NCBI RefSeq assembly: GCF_003628125.1
Contig: NZ_RBZU01000004.1
Coordinates: 310,001 to 374,000, forward strand
Origin: Pararobbsia silviterrae
GTDB lineage: Bacteria > Pseudomonadota > Gammaproteobacteria > Burkholderiales > Burkholderiaceae
Length of the DNA stretch: 64,000 bases
Direction: 5' to 3'
This document shows positions 46,535-55,315 of this stretch, one piece after another. Under the pieces are notes generated by a model. That model worked only from the letters and a program-made list of their open reading frames with translations, was not told the origin of the DNA and searched no databases. Position 1 is the stretch's first letter. Each line of letters begins with the position of its first letter. A program made the position numbers and the translations under genes.

Positions 46535-46845
46535 GGGCCCGAAGTGGGCGTGTGCTGCGGCGCGGGACCTTGCGCGCCGCGGTGTGGCGCGCGACGCGAA
46601 GCGCCCTTGCGCGGGGAATGCTCCCCGGGCGCGACATCGTCGTGACATCGGGCGACATAACTCCTCGATGGATTTCCAGGGTCCGCTCTCCGATACTCGC
46701 TCCTGTTGCCGGTGCGCGCGTCGAAGCGCACGAGACTGGGGTCGAATGCATGCGCCGAGCCCCGATGACCGAAAGTCGAGCGGCACGCGGTCATCGCCGG
46801 TTTGGCGCAGTCGTGACACAGGGACGTGTCGAAAAGGGAATCAGC

Positions 46846-47601
46846 ATGACGATGTCGTGGAATCTGCGGGTGGGCAAGATGGTTCGTCATATCGGCGCGG
46901 CGCTCGTATTGAGCAGCGCGCTCATGTCCGGCTGCGCGAGCAGTCATGTGACGTCGCTGTCCGAACAGCCGGCCGCGCTCGGCGCCGCGCCCGCAACGAT
47001 TTACGTGAGCGCGTTCGATATCGCGTCGAGCGAGGTCAAGGTCGACGAAGGCGGCATGCTCAGGAAACTTGCCGCGGGCTCGAACGACGAACAGGCACAG
47101 CGCGATGCCGCCGCGCAGACGCGCGACGACATCGCCGATCAAACGGTCGCGGCGCTGGCGCGCATGGGGCTGCACGCCGTGCGGCTCGATGGGCCGGTAC
47201 CGAGCGGACAGAACGCGCTCGTCGTAACGGGGCAGATCGGGACCGTCGACGAAGGCAATCGCCGTCGTCGCCTCGTGATCGGGCTCGGCGCGGGCAAGAG
47301 CGAGGTCAGCGCGACCGTGCAGATCGTTTATCGCGCGTCGAACGGTGCGACGCATATCGCACAAAGCTTCGACGCGAGTGCCGACAGCGGTCACGCGCCC
47401 GGGCTGGCCGAGACGGCCGGAGTGGGTGCGGCCGCCGGTCATGTCGCGACCGCGGCGGTCACGGGAACGGGCCTGCACGCGGTATCGGAAAACAAGCGTG
47501 GCAGCGTGTCGGCCCAATCGCGCGGGATCGCGGAGTCGATCGCGAAGCAGGTCGCGCAGCTCGGTACGGTCCAGGGGTGGTACGTCGCGCGTCCCTCGTG
47601 A
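46846..47601 (+). CDS. DUF4410 family lipoprotein
   Basis: 251 residues. Signal peptide with lipobox LMSGC (Cys30). The mature part has YVSAFDIASSEVKVDEGG, DDIADQTVAALARMGLHAVRLD, VVTGQIGTVDEGNRRRRLVIGLGAGKSEV in pieces, the glycine-rich pattern of DUF4410 outer-membrane lipoproteins. Function unknown. The start ATG has AAAGGGA upstream; a second ATG is two codons on. It is divergent from the TerB module and not clearly connected to it. Confidence 0.78.
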   Translation: MTMSWNLRVGKMVRHIGAALVLSSALMSGCASSHVTSLSEQPAALGAAPATIYVSAFDIASSEVKVDEGGMLRKLAAGSNDEQAQRDAAAQTRDDIADQTVAALARMGLHAVRLDGPVPSGQNALVVTGQIGTVDEGNRRRRLVIGLGAGKSEVSATVQIVYRASNGATHIAQSFDASADSGHAPGLAETAGVGAAAGHVATAAVTGTGLHAVSENKRGSVSAQSRGIAESIAKQVAQLGTVQGWYVARPS

Positions 47602-47786
47602 GCCGCGGCGTTGCGCGGGCCCGCGCCCATTCGACGGGCTCGCGCGCCGCACATTCGAGGCGTGCTCGCATGTGTCGCGGAGCCCGCGAACGCGACCTAC
47701 ACTTAGCTCACGACGTCCCGCGTTCAAACGACCGCATCAGGCGCTGCGCGGTGTCGTACCCCTTTGTTTTCGGTGTGGGAGTCCCC

Positions 47787-48212
47787 ATGCGAGATTTTCA
47801 TATCACGCGTCAGATCGGCGCGCCGATCGAGAAAACGTGGGCGGTGCTCGCGGATATCGATCATTGGCCCGAGTGGACGCGTTCCGTGTCGCGCGTCGAA
47901 GCCTTGTCCGACGCGCCGATGGGCGTCGGTTCGCGCGTACGTGTCCATCAGCCGCGCTTGCGGCCCGTCGTCTGGGAAGTGCGCGACTGGCAGCCGGCGC
48001 GGCGTTTCGTCTGGCAATCCGGTATTCCAGGCCTGCATATCGTGGCCGACCATCTGCTCGAACCCTCGGAGCATGGCTGCATGGCCGCGCTCCATCTTCG
48101 CTATGACGGTCCGTTGGGCGCGGTCGTCGGCATTCTCGGCAAACGGATCACGACGCGCTATCTCGCGTTCGAGGCGGACGGTCTCAAGGCGCGTTCGGAG
48201 GGCGCGATCTGA
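47787..48212 (+). CDS. SRPBCC (START-like) family protein
   Basis: 141 residues, soluble. The pattern FHITRQIGAPIEKTWAVLADIDHWPEWTRSVSRVEAL, VGSRVRVHQPRLRPVVWEV and FVWQSGIPGLHIVADHLLEP is the polyketide-cyclase/START helix-grip fold. Such proteins bind hydrophobic ligands; no substrate is indicated. Start at the ATG of MRDFHIT with a weak site upstream. A longer open frame from 46584 is out of phase with the lipoprotein and rejected. Confidence 0.83.
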   Translation: MRDFHITRQIGAPIEKTWAVLADIDHWPEWTRSVSRVEALSDAPMGVGSRVRVHQPRLRPVVWEVRDWQPARRFVWQSGIPGLHIVADHLLEPSEHGCMAALHLRYDGPLGAVVGILGKRITTRYLAFEADGLKARSEGAI

Positions 48213-48429
48213 CGGACGCCGCGCGAACGTCGATCGACCGAAGGCGATGCGTCGGGCGCGACGCCGCGACGCCATGATGCGGGACCGGGTCGCCTCGGTT
48301 CCGCCGTGACGATGTACGCCGTGCGATTTGCGCGGCATTGAATTCTCGCGGATCGGAGCCGATATCGTGCACAAGGCCGATTCAATGAATATCTTCTTTA
48401 TCGCGCGGCCGTCGTCCTGATTTTCATTT

Positions 48430-48458
48430 GAATAATCGAAATAGGGATTCGATTATTC
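48430..48458. repeat. 11-bp inverted repeat I upstream of chemoreceptor
   Basis: GAATAATCGAA (48430-48440) and TTCGATTATTC (48448-48458), perfect, with a 7-nt loop. It lies in an AT-rich block within the 401-bp gap 48213-48613 that has no gene. Confidence 0.7.
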
Positions 48459-48472
48459 GGCCGTGTGCGCCG

Positions 48473-48500
48473 AATATGACCATCTAAATATGGTCATATT
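48473..48500. repeat. 11-bp inverted repeat II upstream of chemoreceptor
   Basis: AATATGACCAT (48473-48483) and ATGGTCATATT (48490-48500), perfect, with a 6-nt loop, 14 bp from inverted repeat I and about 115 bp before the chemoreceptor start. The two are different in sequence, so two binding sites or two small hairpins are possible. Confidence 0.7.
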
Positions 48501-48613
48501 GCCTTTATTCAATCAGGACAAGGCCTTGCGTCATGCCTGAATCGTCTTGACTGCCCATTCTCGGAAACCCCGACTCAGTTTTATCGATGGAGCGCCGTTA
48601 AGGAGCGCATCGG

Positions 48614-50725
48614 ATGCGCCTGCCAGGATTCACGAACATCCGCCGCGGCAAAAATACCAGAAGATTGTTAAACGAGACCACGCCTGCAATGAAGACGCTT
48701 TTCTCCCGTCTGACGCTCCCGACTAAATTCTGCATGCTCGGCGTGCTCGCGCTGGCCCTCATTGCGTGGCCGACCGCGTTGTTCGTGCTCGGTTCGAACG
48801 CGACGATCGCGGCCAAGCATCGCGAGCATGCGGGCATGGCGACGATGCGTGCGATGGTGCGGCTGCTCGAGGATGTCCAGCAGCACCGTCTGGCGGTCAC
48901 GCGCAAGCTCATGAGCAGCGACGCGGCCGACGAAAAGGCGCGGGCGGATGTCGCCAAGCATATCGATCAGGATATCGACGCGGTCGGCGGCGCGCTTCAG
49001 CGGCTCGGCAATGCATCGGTGTCGAGTGACTGGGACAAGATCGTCGCCGCATGGCATACGTTGCGCGGCCGCGCCGAAGCGGGGTCGCTCGACGCGTCGC
49101 GGAGCTTCGATCTGCATACGGCGATCGTCCGGAGCGTGCTCCAGTTCAACGGCCGTCTGCTCGATGCATACGGTTTCTCGACCGATTCCGACCTCGACAG
49201 CCTCGCGCTCGCGCAGTCGGGGCTCGTCGATTTGCCCTCGCTGACCGAAGAGTTCAATCGGCTGCGCGCGACGGGCCGTATCGTGCTGACGCGCAAGTCG
49301 AGTACGCCGGTCGAGAATTTCACGCTGATGAGTGCGTCGGATCGCGCGGCCGAACAGCTCGCGTCGTTCAAGGGCAATGGCGACAAGCTCACGTCGGCCA
49401 ACGCGACGCTCGGTGGCACGCTGGCGGCGCAAACGGATGCGCTCGCGACGTCGATGCAGGCTGTGCTGACGTCGACGAAAGACACGATCATCAAGGCGAC
49501 CTCGCTCGATGCGAACGCGAACGACTATGCGGCAAGCGTCACGCATGTGATCGACGCGCAATATGCGGCGATCGATGCGTCGCTGTCGGCGCTCGACGCG
49601 TTGCTCGATCAGCAGTCGGGTAGTGCGCGTCACAAGCAGATCGGCTTGCTCGGCGGCATTGTGCTGTGCGTGATCGTCGCGGCGGCTATCGCGCTCGCGG
49701 TCATTCGCTCGATCACGGGGCCGATCGGCGAGGCGGTCGCCGTGGCCGAGCGTGTCGCCGCGGGCGATCTGACCGGCACGATCGAAGTCAGCGGCAAGAA
49801 CGAGACCGCGCAATTGCTGCGCGCGCTCAACGCGATGAACGGCGATTTGCGCGCGCTTGTCGCGAGTGTGCGCGGCAGTGCGAATTCGATCGCCGATGCC
49901 GCGTCCGAAATCGCGGCGGGCAATGCGCATTTGTCGGAGCGCACGGAAGAGCAAGCGGCGTCGCTCGAAGAGACGGCGTCGAGTCTTGAAGAGCTGACGT
50001 CGACGGTGCGCCAGAACTCCGACAATGCGCGGCATGCGAGCGAACTCAGCGAACGGGCGTCGGATGTCGCCGCGCGCGGCGGCGCGGCCGTCAATTCGGT
50101 CGTTTCGACGATGCGCGAGATTTCCGAGAGCGCGGGGCGCATCGGCGAGATCACGGGCGTGATCGACAGCATTGCGTTCCAGACCAATATCCTCGCGTTG
50201 AACGCGGCGGTCGAGGCCGCGCGCGCGAGCGAGCACGGCCGCGGTTTCGCGGTCGTCGCCGCCGAGGTCCGCGCGCTCGCGCAACGCAGCGCGAATGCCG
50301 CGAAGGAGATCAAGACGCTGATTCAGGACTCGATGACGCGGATCGCGGAGGGCGCGCGTCAGGCGGGGGAGGCGGGGACGACCGTCGACGACGCGGTGAC
50401 GCAAATCAGCCGTCTCACGAGCATCATGAACGAGATCGCGGGCGCGTCGGCCGAGCAGACGACGGGCATCGAACAGGTCAACGTCGCCGTGACGCGCATG
50501 GACGACGTGACGCAGCAGAACGCGGCGCTCGTCGAGGAGGCGTCGGCGGCGACGACGGCGATGGCGGATCAGGCGCGACGGCTGCGCGAGGGAGTGTCGG
50601 TGTTTCGTGTCGGCAGCGACGACGCGCCGCATCCGGCAGGCGCTGCGCGTGCGACCGGCGAGGCGCGGCGCACCGCGCGTTTCGGTGAACCGGGCCTCGA
50701 TGGTGCGCGGGCGCTTGCGGGCTAG
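48614..50725 (+). CDS. Methyl-accepting chemotaxis protein
   Basis: 703 residues. Two membrane helices (about 40-60 and 345-365) flank a helical periplasmic domain of ~280 residues without an evident PAS or Cache fold. A HAMP domain follows, then the signalling hairpin with the tip sequence [29 protein letters not shown] in parts and methylation helices rich in Glu/Gln/Ala. The C-terminus lacks the NWETF-like CheR docking peptide. AAGGAG lies 9 nt before the ATG at 48614; Met26 (48689) is the next candidate. It signals to CheA; the ligand is unknown. Confidence 0.92.
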   Translation: MRLPGFTNIRRGKNTRRLLNETTPAMKTLFSRLTLPTKFCMLGVLALALIAWPTALFVLGSNATIAAKHREHAGMATMRAMVRLLEDVQQHRLAVTRKLMSSDAADEKARADVAKHIDQDIDAVGGALQRLGNASVSSDWDKIVAAWHTLRGRAEAGSLDASRSFDLHTAIVRSVLQFNGRLLDAYGFSTDSDLDSLALAQSGLVDLPSLTEEFNRLRATGRIVLTRKSSTPVENFTLMSASDRAAEQLASFKGNGDKLTSANATLGGTLAAQTDALATSMQAVLTSTKDTIIKATSLDANANDYAASVTHVIDAQYAAIDASLSALDALLDQQSGSARHKQIGLLGGIVLCVIVAAAIALAVIRSITGPIGEAVAVAERVAAGDLTGTIEVSGKNETAQLLRALNAMNGDLRALVASVRGSANSIADAASEIAAGNAHLSERTEEQAASLEETASSLEELTSTVRQNSDNARHASELSERASDVAARGGAAVNSVVSTMREISESAGRIGEITGVIDSIAFQTNILALNAAVEAARASEHGRGFAVVAAEVRALAQRSANAAKEIKTLIQDSMTRIAEGARQAGEAGTTVDDAVTQISRLTSIMNEIAGASAEQTTGIEQVNVAVTRMDDVTQQNAALVEEASAATTAMADQARRLREGVSVFRVGSDDAPHPAGAARATGEARRTARFGEPGLDGARALAG

Positions 50726-50783
50726 CCTTCGTTCGTGTCGCTATTTGAGTCGCTATTCCAGTCGTTGTTCGACGTTTCCGACG

Positions 50784-50984
50784 TTATTCGCGGACCCATC
50801 CCATATGCTCGAGCATCGCCGAGCATTGATCGATGTCCTGCTTGGCGGATGGCAGTCCGGCGACATTCGAGGTTGCGCACTGCGCCGTGTGCCCGGTTTG
50901 GGGATCGCGGTAAACGATCGGAGATGCGCAGCCCGCCAGCGCGACGAGCGCGGTCAGGCTCATCAAGAGGTTGCGTGGGGTCAT
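50784..50984 (-). CDS. Small lipoprotein
   Basis: 66 residues. MTPRNLLMSLTALVALAGC is a signal peptide with lipobox ALAGC (Cys19). The mature part of ~47 residues (SPIVYRDPQTGHTAQC, DIDQCSAMLEHMGW) has two further Cys that could form a disulfide. Burkholderia genomes carry many such short lipoproteins of unknown role. It faces away from the chemoreceptor and lies 67 bp before the flavin-reductase stop. Confidence 0.75.
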   Translation of the reverse strand: MTPRNLLMSLTALVALAGCASPIVYRDPQTGHTAQCATSNVAGLPSAKQDIDQCSAMLEHMGWVRE

Positions 50985-51051
50985 GGTGACCGTTCCATAG
51001 GGGCGGGTGAAGCGCTGCGCATCGATATGCGCGGCGCGCCGGGTAGGCATT

Positions 51052-51669
51052 TCAGGCGGTTGGCCGAAACATCTCGAAGTGTTCGCCGATCTGTGCATAG
51101 TCGCCGCGATAGCCGGCGCGCATGACGGGCTGCGCGGCCTGCGTATCGAAGAGACCGTCCTTGATAAAGGACTTGCGGATATGCACGCCGACGACCTGGC
51201 CGAGCGCGAGCCAGTTATCCATCGGTGTGCCGTCGATCGTTTTGAGCCGGATGATATCGATGAGCTTGCATTCGAGCGAAGCGGGCGATTCGGCGACGTG
51301 CGGCACATCGACCGCGCGGCCCGGCGCAGCCGTCAGACCGGCGAGTTCGAATTCGTTGACGCCGTGTGCAACGGGCGCGGAGGTCTGGTTCATGTGTGCG
51401 GCGAGGGTGCGGCTCGTCATGTTCCAGACAAATTCGCGCGTCTGCTCGATATTGCGGATCGAGTCTTTGTAGCCCTCGCTTGAGAATCCGATGATCGACG
51501 GGAACGACGAAAACGCGCCGAAAAAGCTGTAAGGCGCGAGATTGACGCGTCCCTGCGCATCGCGCGACGAAATCCATCCGATGAGACGCGGCGCAACGAT
51601 GGCCTTGAACGGATCGTGCTTGAGGCCGTGTCCTTCATCGGGCCGATAAAAATGAAAGTCTTCTGTCAT
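51052..51669 (-). CDS. Flavin reductase-like FMN-binding protein
   Basis: 205 residues, FMN-binding split barrel: GWISSRDAQGRVNLAPYSFFGAFSSFPSIIGFSS in parts is the conserved flavin site, followed by REFVWNMTSRTLAAHMNQTSAPVAHGVNEFELAGL and LECKLIDIIRL. The family includes flavin reductases of two-component monooxygenases and ones without known activity. Start at ATG 51669. The minus-strand terminator that should insulate it from the membrane-protein operon upstream is interrupted by an IS remnant. Confidence 0.87.
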   Translation of the reverse strand: MTEDFHFYRPDEGHGLKHDPFKAIVAPRLIGWISSRDAQGRVNLAPYSFFGAFSSFPSIIGFSSEGYKDSIRNIEQTREFVWNMTSRTLAAHMNQTSAPVAHGVNEFELAGLTAAPGRAVDVPHVAESPASLECKLIDIIRLKTIDGTPMDNWLALGQVVGVHIRKSFIKDGLFDTQAAQPVMRAGYRGDYAQIGEHFEMFRPTA

Positions 51670-51941
51670 GTTGAGCGTGTGTGGGTGCGCGCGCAGTCTA
51701 CTGCATGCGTTCGAAGACCGCATGGGACGGGTGTTTCCGGGTACTACGCGGGGGATGCGGGGCGCATGCTTGTCGTCGCGCATGCTTGCAACGCGCACGT
51801 AGCCCTTTCGTTTGAGTGCGGGATGGGGCGGCAGCCACTCGGAATCGGCGCAAACGGGGCGCCGAAACGGTCCGCCTACGTGACACCCGAGTATCGAATG
51901 GGGTCCGAGGCGCGACGTGAAAAGCCGCGTGCATATTCGAT

Positions 51942-52236
51942 GACAGAAAACAAAAGCCGCCTCGTGAACTGACCCCAAGAAATTGGACAGTAAAATGTTA
52001 GGCGGCCAAGGCCTGAGTTCGGTATTGCACCGGACTCAGGCCTTTTAGTTTGAGCTTGATACGTTGATGATTGTAGTAGTGGATAACTCTTTGTAACCAT
52101 GCGGCCCCTGCTCGTAGCTTTGCACTACCAGCAGCTTGAACTTCTCATCGTATTTCGCCATGAAAAACACCCCAAAGGTCGGACTGGTGTCCAACTTTTG
52201 GGGTGCAGTTCATCGCGGCGGCTTTTGTTTTCTGTC
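51942..52236. terminator. Bidirectional terminator split by an IS remnant
   Basis: GACAGAAAACAAAAGCCGCC (51942-51961) is the exact reverse complement of 52217-52236. Without the insert they form GCCGCC-TCGC-GGCGGC followed by TTTTGTTTTC on either strand, a textbook intrinsic terminator. It lies 3 bp after the small membrane gene stop (52240). With 255 nt in the loop it should now fold poorly. Confidence 0.9.
51965..52212 (-). mobile_element. Internally deleted IS3-family (IS150-like) remnant
   Basis: 248 bp with terminal inverted repeats of about 25 bp (TGAACTGACCCCAAGAAATTGG at left is too long to list fully; right end begins TGAACTGCACCCCAAAAGT on the minus strand) and 3-bp target duplication TCG on both sides. 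On the minus strand, the first ~30 codons of OrfA ([19 protein letters not shown], ending near KELS) run into the last ~30 codons of OrfB ([17 protein letters not shown], ending QALAA), so almost all of the transposase is lost. It cannot move by itself but could be mobilised by a full-length relative. Confidence 0.9.
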
Positions 52237-52239
52237 GCG

Positions 52240-52407
52240 TCAATGCAGATATTGCGCGAGTATGATCAATCCGAATCCGATGCCGAGTCCGATCGCTCCC
52301 CAAACCGTGAATTTAAGCGTCGCTTGACGTGCTTGCATCGCTTGCTCACGGGCGATGGCTTTTTCGTCATCGCTCGCATCCCTGCGTGCGTAAGTGAGTT
52401 CTCTCAT
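52240..52407 (-). CDS. Small single-pass membrane protein
   Basis: 55 residues, preceded by AAGGAG at 8 nt. A charged N-terminal helix (RRDASDDEKAIAREQAMQARQ) is followed by one membrane helix (FTVWGAIGLGIGFGLIILAQYL). No recognised family. It follows the 157-residue membrane protein by 12 bp and ends 3 bp before the terminator arm, so the two genes form an operon. Base composition is lower in GC than neighbouring genes. Confidence 0.65.
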   Translation of the reverse strand: MRELTYARRDASDDEKAIAREQAMQARQATLKFTVWGAIGLGIGFGLIILAQYLH

Positions 52408-52419
52408 CTTCGGTGCTCC

Positions 52420-52893
52420 TTAATCGGCAAGGGCGTGAGCCCATGCCGCCAAAGCCAATGTTAACACGGCGAGTAATAGTGACGATGCGAACGCGGCGTA
52501 TCGGTCGAACCACCATGCTTTCGTCCAAATCGAGAGCGCTGGGGCGTCTTCTTCCAAGGGTGTCGGGCCGACCGCGTTGATGCCGGCCACCATTCCGTTC
52601 AAGAGCGCGGCCAGCAATATCAGCACCATTTCCAGAACCATCGATCCCGTTAAGGTGGGTGCGCGTGCCATGGCTTTGATGAGTTCCGCGAAAGCCCCCG
52701 CAGCCCATCCGAGACCGACGTATCCGAGCTGTCCATCGCGAAACGCCGCGAAGTATTCGACCTTGGGTTCCTTGCGTAGCGCCCGCCGGAACCAGGCGAT
52801 GAAGCTCAATACGATGATCGGCGCGAGTGCGCCAATCACGATGTTCGAACCGCACCAACCGAGCCAGTCTGCCCAAATAACCGCGCTTATCAC
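52420..52893 (-). CDS. Hypothetical membrane protein
   Basis: 157 residues with about four membrane helices (IVIGALAPIIVLSFIAWF, YVGLGWAAGAFAELIKAMA, GSMVLEMVLILLAALLNGMV, FASSLLLAVLTLALAAWAHAL). No motif that I recognise. First gene of a two-gene operon with the small membrane protein, less GC-rich than its surroundings. Possibly accessory, as the nearby IS remnant shows local DNA turnover. Confidence 0.6.
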   Translation of the reverse strand: MISAVIWADWLGWCGSNIVIGALAPIIVLSFIAWFRRALRKEPKVEYFAAFRDGQLGYVGLGWAAGAFAELIKAMARAPTLTGSMVLEMVLILLAALLNGMVAGINAVGPTPLEEDAPALSIWTKAWWFDRYAAFASSLLLAVLTLALAAWAHALAD

Positions 52894-53414
52894 GCGGTCC
52901 CCGGGCTTGTAATCGGGATGCTAAAAAAGGGCGTCGTTTCCCGCGCGCCGCTTGCATCATGCCAGCCGAGCGCGACGTCGCGAAAGGCTTCGCGCTGCGC
53001 GTGCGTGCCATGGATCGCGAGGCGTCGCGTGCGCGGCTGTCGTGTCGCCTGGATCCATGTTTTCGCAGGCGGCGAGACTGGGTTGGCCATGCACCGTTTC
53101 TCCAGGATTGACGCACATGATACGAATGCGGCTGATGCGGCGTCGAGCGGATCCAGGACCAATAGGGCGGCACGTGGACGTGTTTTGTGTAGGACACAAT
53201 CGATTGATCGTGTGTAGCAGGCGACCGATGGTCGAGCGGTCGGCAAGGCGCTCAAAGCGTATCGCGCGCGCGCTTTCTATTGTTAGCACACGCCGACAGG
53301 TCTTCTCGATGGGCGCGGCTTTATCCGCGCGCCCGGCGCGCCTACGATGGACGCCGTATCATCGCGGTCGGCGACGACCTTTCGCAACCTTCAGACTGGC
53401 AAAGGACACGTGCA
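52894..53414. other. Non-coding stretch before DUF427 gene
   Basis: 521 bp with only out-of-phase open frames rich in Arg and no start signals. It should carry the promoters of the divergent membrane-protein operon and the DUF427 gene. The palindrome AATCGATT near 53200 is the only local symmetry I noticed. Confidence 0.5.
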
Positions 53415-53804
53415 ATGGAAACGAAGACCCCGACACGCACCGTCAAGATTCCGGGACCGGATCATCCGATCACGATCGAGCACAATGCATCGCATATCGT
53501 CGTCAGGCTCGCAGGCAAGGTCATCGCCGATACGCGCGATGCCTTGACGCTGCGCGAAGCGAATTATCCCGCCGTCCATTACATCCCGCGCAAGGATGTC
53601 GACATGGCGCAGCTCGAACGGACCGAGCACCAGACCTATTGTCCCTACAAGGGCGAATGCCGTTACTTCAGTCTCCCCGCGGGCGGCGAACGCGCGGTTA
53701 ACGCGGTCTGGACCTACGAGACGCCTTACGACGCTGTCGCGGCGATCAAGGATCACGTCGCGTTCTATCCCGATCGTGTCGATGCCATCGATATCACGCC
53801 CTGA
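53415..53804 (+). CDS. DUF427 family protein
   Basis: 129 residues. The pattern ITIEHNASHIVVRLAGKVIADT, YPAVHYIPRKDVDMAQL, TYCPYKGECRYFSLP and AVWTYETPYDAVAAIKDHVAFYPDRVD is the DUF427 beta-barrel fold, near full-length single-domain form. The conserved Cys-Pro-Tyr-Lys-Gly motif suggests a ligand or active site, but no reaction is established. Single gene, convergent with the next small reading frame. Confidence 0.88.
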   Translation: METKTPTRTVKIPGPDHPITIEHNASHIVVRLAGKVIADTRDALTLREANYPAVHYIPRKDVDMAQLERTEHQTYCPYKGECRYFSLPAGGERAVNAVWTYETPYDAVAAIKDHVAFYPDRVDAIDITP

Positions 53805-53806
53805 AT

Positions 53807-54034
53807 TCAGCAATGGCACGTACGCCCGGTTTGACCGGGCGTACGCGGCGACGCGGGCGCGCCACGCCGGGCGTGATCGAGCGCGAGCATGAACAGATAC
53901 CGCGATCCCCGGAACGCGAGCACCAGCACGATCTGCGTGATGCTGAAGTCGAGCGCCGTCATCAGACGCACGAGCATCAGGATCGGCAAAACGATCGCGG
54001 GTTGATAAAGGCTGCGTTCGATCAGGGCTTTCAT
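53807..54034 (-). CDS. Small membrane protein, putative
   Basis: 75 residues from the ATG with GGGAG 5 nt upstream. Two short hydrophobic helices (QPAIVLPILMLVRLM and ITQIVLVLAFRGSRYLFML) precede a charged tail. The last 20 residues are read through a perfect 12-bp hairpin that could equally be a terminator for the DUF427 gene. No family recognised; it may be longer or shorter than drawn. Confidence 0.5.
   Translation of the reverse strand: MKALIERSLYQPAIVLPILMLVRLMTALDFSITQIVLVLAFRGSRYLFMLALDHARRGAPASPRTPGQTGRTCHC
53819..53845 (+). terminator. 12-bp hairpin after the DUF427 gene
   Basis: CGTACGCCCGGT (53819-53830) and ACCGGGCGTACG (53834-53845), perfect, with a 3-nt loop, 14 nt after the DUF427 stop. 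No T-run follows, so it may protect or pause rather than terminate. Confidence 0.5.
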
Positions 54035-54234
54035 GTCGGCTCCCATTCCTTGCTAGCCATGGTACGGACCGACCTCGACCGGATAAAGCCCACGATTTCG
54101 AATTGATATGTGCCGAGCTCGCAACAATCGCGCATCCGCAATCCCATGCGCGGACCGAGGGCATCCGAACGCGTGCTTTGCAGGCGCGCCCGCGTCAGTC
54201 GACAATGTCCCCCTATCGTCAAAGGGGGAACACC

Positions 54235-55311
54235 ATGTCGAGCTGGCCTGACCGTCGAATCGCGAATCTCTTCGGCATCGAACATCCGATCCTGCTCGCG
54301 CCGATGGCGGGACCCGGCGGCGCCGAACTGGCGGGTGCCGTCGCGAATGCGGGTGGCCTCGGGTCGCTGCCGTGCGCGCAACTGAGCGTCGATCAGGCAC
54401 GCGAAGCGATTCAAGCGTTTCGCGCGCTGAGCACGGGGCCGCTGAACGTCAACTTCTTTTGTCACACCCCGCCGACACCCGATGCGCAACGTTCGCTCGC
54501 CTGGCGCGCGCGACTTGCACCGTATTACGCGGAACTCGGTCTCGATGCCGAGGCAGCCTTGCCGAGCGCCTCACGCCGGCCGTTCGACGCCGAATATTGC
54601 GCGCTCGTCGAAGCGACGCGGCCCGAGGTCGTGAGCTTCCATTTCGGTTTGCCCGACACGGCGCTGCTCGAGCGCGTCAAGGCGACGGGCGCGCGCGTGA
54701 TCGCTTCTGCGACGACCGTCGCTGAAGCGCGATGGCTCGCAGCACGCGGCGTCGACGCGGTCATTGCGATGGGACTCGAGGCGGGCGGCCATCGCGGCAA
54801 CTTCCTGAGCGACGACATGGCCACGCAGATCGGCACTTTCGCGCTCGTGCCGCAGATCGCCGATGCGGTCGATGTGCCCGTCATCGCGGCGGGCGGCATC
54901 GCCGACGCGCGCGGCATCGTCGCGGCGTTCGCGCTCGGCGCGTCGGGCGTCCAGATCGGTACCGCCTATCTGTTCTGCCCCGAAGCCAAGGTGCCGGCCG
55001 TGCATCGCGCAGCGCTGCGTACCGCGCACGACGATTCGACGGCGCTGACCAATGTGTTCACCGGACGTCCCGCGCGCGGCATCGTGAATCGCGTGATGCG
55101 CGAAATGGGGCCGATCGCGCCCGTCACGCCGCCGTTTCCGCTCGCGGGTTCCGCGCTCGCGCCGCTGCGCGCGAAGACTGAACCGTCGGGCGTCGCCGAT
55201 TTCGTGAATCTGTGGTCGGGCCAGGCCTCGGCGCTCGCACGCGAGCGGCCGGCCGCGGAACTCACGCAAGCGCTGGCGTCGGAAGCGCTCGCGCGTCTGC
55301 AGGCGCGTTGA
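54235..55311 (+). CDS. Nitronate monooxygenase / FMN-dependent enoyl reductase-like protein
   Basis: 358 residues, TIM barrel of the 2-nitropropane dioxygenase family. PILLAPMAGPGGAELAGAVANAGGLGSLP binds FMN in its first part, GARVIASATTVAEARWLAARGVDAVIAMGLEAGGHRGNF carries the catalytic His, and VPVIAAGGIADARGIVAAFALGASGVQIGTAYL binds the phosphate; these are quoted in parts of the chain around residues 18, 150 and 210. Typical activity is oxidation of alkyl nitronates. Start at ATG after AAAGGGGGAA. Convergent with the HPF-like gene. Confidence 0.87.
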   Translation: MSSWPDRRIANLFGIEHPILLAPMAGPGGAELAGAVANAGGLGSLPCAQLSVDQAREAIQAFRALSTGPLNVNFFCHTPPTPDAQRSLAWRARLAPYYAELGLDAEAALPSASRRPFDAEYCALVEATRPEVVSFHFGLPDTALLERVKATGARVIASATTVAEARWLAARGVDAVIAMGLEAGGHRGNFLSDDMATQIGTFALVPQIADAVDVPVIAAGGIADARGIVAAFALGASGVQIGTAYLFCPEAKVPAVHRAALRTAHDDSTALTNVFTGRPARGIVNRVMREMGPIAPVTPPFPLAGSALAPLRAKTEPSGVADFVNLWSGQASALARERPAAELTQALASEALARLQAR

Positions 55312-55315
55312 GCGC

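Noticed and set aside
44575-46845. Upstream part of a 1008-codon plus-strand frame ending at the lipoprotein
   Set aside because: Antisense to the TerB gene. Only the last 251 codons (46846-47601), which begin with a ribosome site and lipobox, are real.
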